Source of the DNA: an uncultured bacterium
GTDB taxonomy: Bacteria > Pseudomonadota > Alphaproteobacteria > SP197
NCBI GenBank assembly: GCA_938014945.1
Contig: CALLQH010000089.1
Coordinates: forward strand, 1 to 41,175
Length of the DNA: 41,175 bases
Direction of reading: 5' to 3'
Shown here: one piece after another, positions 41,174-41,175 of the stretch
Numbering within the stretch: the first letter of the stretch is position 1
Layout of the letters: each line of letters begins with the position of its first letter
Notes under the pieces: generated by a model
Databases searched by the model: none
Told to the model about the DNA's origin: nothing
The model's input: only the letters and a program-made list of their open reading frames with translations
Program-made: the position numbers and the translations under genes

Positions 41174-41175
41174 GT

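Overview
The window is about 41 kb of very GC-rich DNA from an alphaproteobacterium. Two conserved blocks support this: pyrF-trpF-trpB-trpA-accD-folC next to trxA and addBA, and aroA-cmk-rpsA-sppA-ihfB-LapA next to a TIGR02300 zinc-ribbon gene and tRNA-Ala. Single genes agree with it: a class II EPSP synthase, an NDUFS6-like zinc-finger protein, and an ABC ATPase next to ogt. A Rhodospirillales-like lineage is a guess. I see no phage, IS element or CRISPR array, so this is a chromosomal region with accessory insertions.

Layout. 1-6.1 kb: the recombination nuclease-helicase AddB and AddA in one continuous frame (5' end outside the window), then trxA with a promoter and a hairpin terminator. 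6.2-9.8 kb: an accessory block holding a glutamine-synthetase-like ligase, then an AraC regulator with a two-gene unit (carboxymuconolactone decarboxylase-like protein, exported YHS protein). 9.9-15.6 kb (minus): six housekeeping genes from pyrF to folC, mostly joined by start/stop overlaps. 15.7-17.5 kb: ompW behind a likely FNR box, and an ornithine-cyclodeaminase-family gene. 17.5-23.1 kb (minus): aroA-cmk, rpsA with a structured leader, sppA, ihfB and a LapA-domain protein. 23.1-23.7 kb: TIGR02300 gene and tRNA-Ala.

23.8-34.4 kb is mostly accessory: an M48 lipoprotein protease, a phosphodiester-glycosidase-like protein, an amidohydrolase, a riboswitch-controlled small membrane protein, a cysteine-rich secreted protein, a zinc-free MDR oxidoreductase, a TetR-MBL-hydrolase pair with a strong inverted repeat, a methyltransferase, a MAPEG protein, a hypothetical protein, tRNA-Arg, ogt and an ABC ATPase. 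34.5-41.2 kb: Tat-exported PhoD, an NDUFS6-like zinc-finger protein, the decayed tail of a kup potassium transporter gene, polA, and an arsR-SRPBCC-DUF899 operon whose promoter and operator lie at the window edge.

The most notable item is an RNA element at about 26858-26944, upstream of a two-helix membrane protein of unknown function. It matches the core of the GEMM-I (c-di-GMP-I) riboswitch, but the adenine that stacks between the two guanines of the ligand (A47 in Vc2 numbering) is a G. This gives the G20/G47/C92 combination of a variant, possibly orphan, class. Other points of interest are the AddB-AddA fusion, the TetR, AraC and ArsR operator candidates, the FNR box of ompW, the hairpin-rich rpsA leader and the kup remnant.
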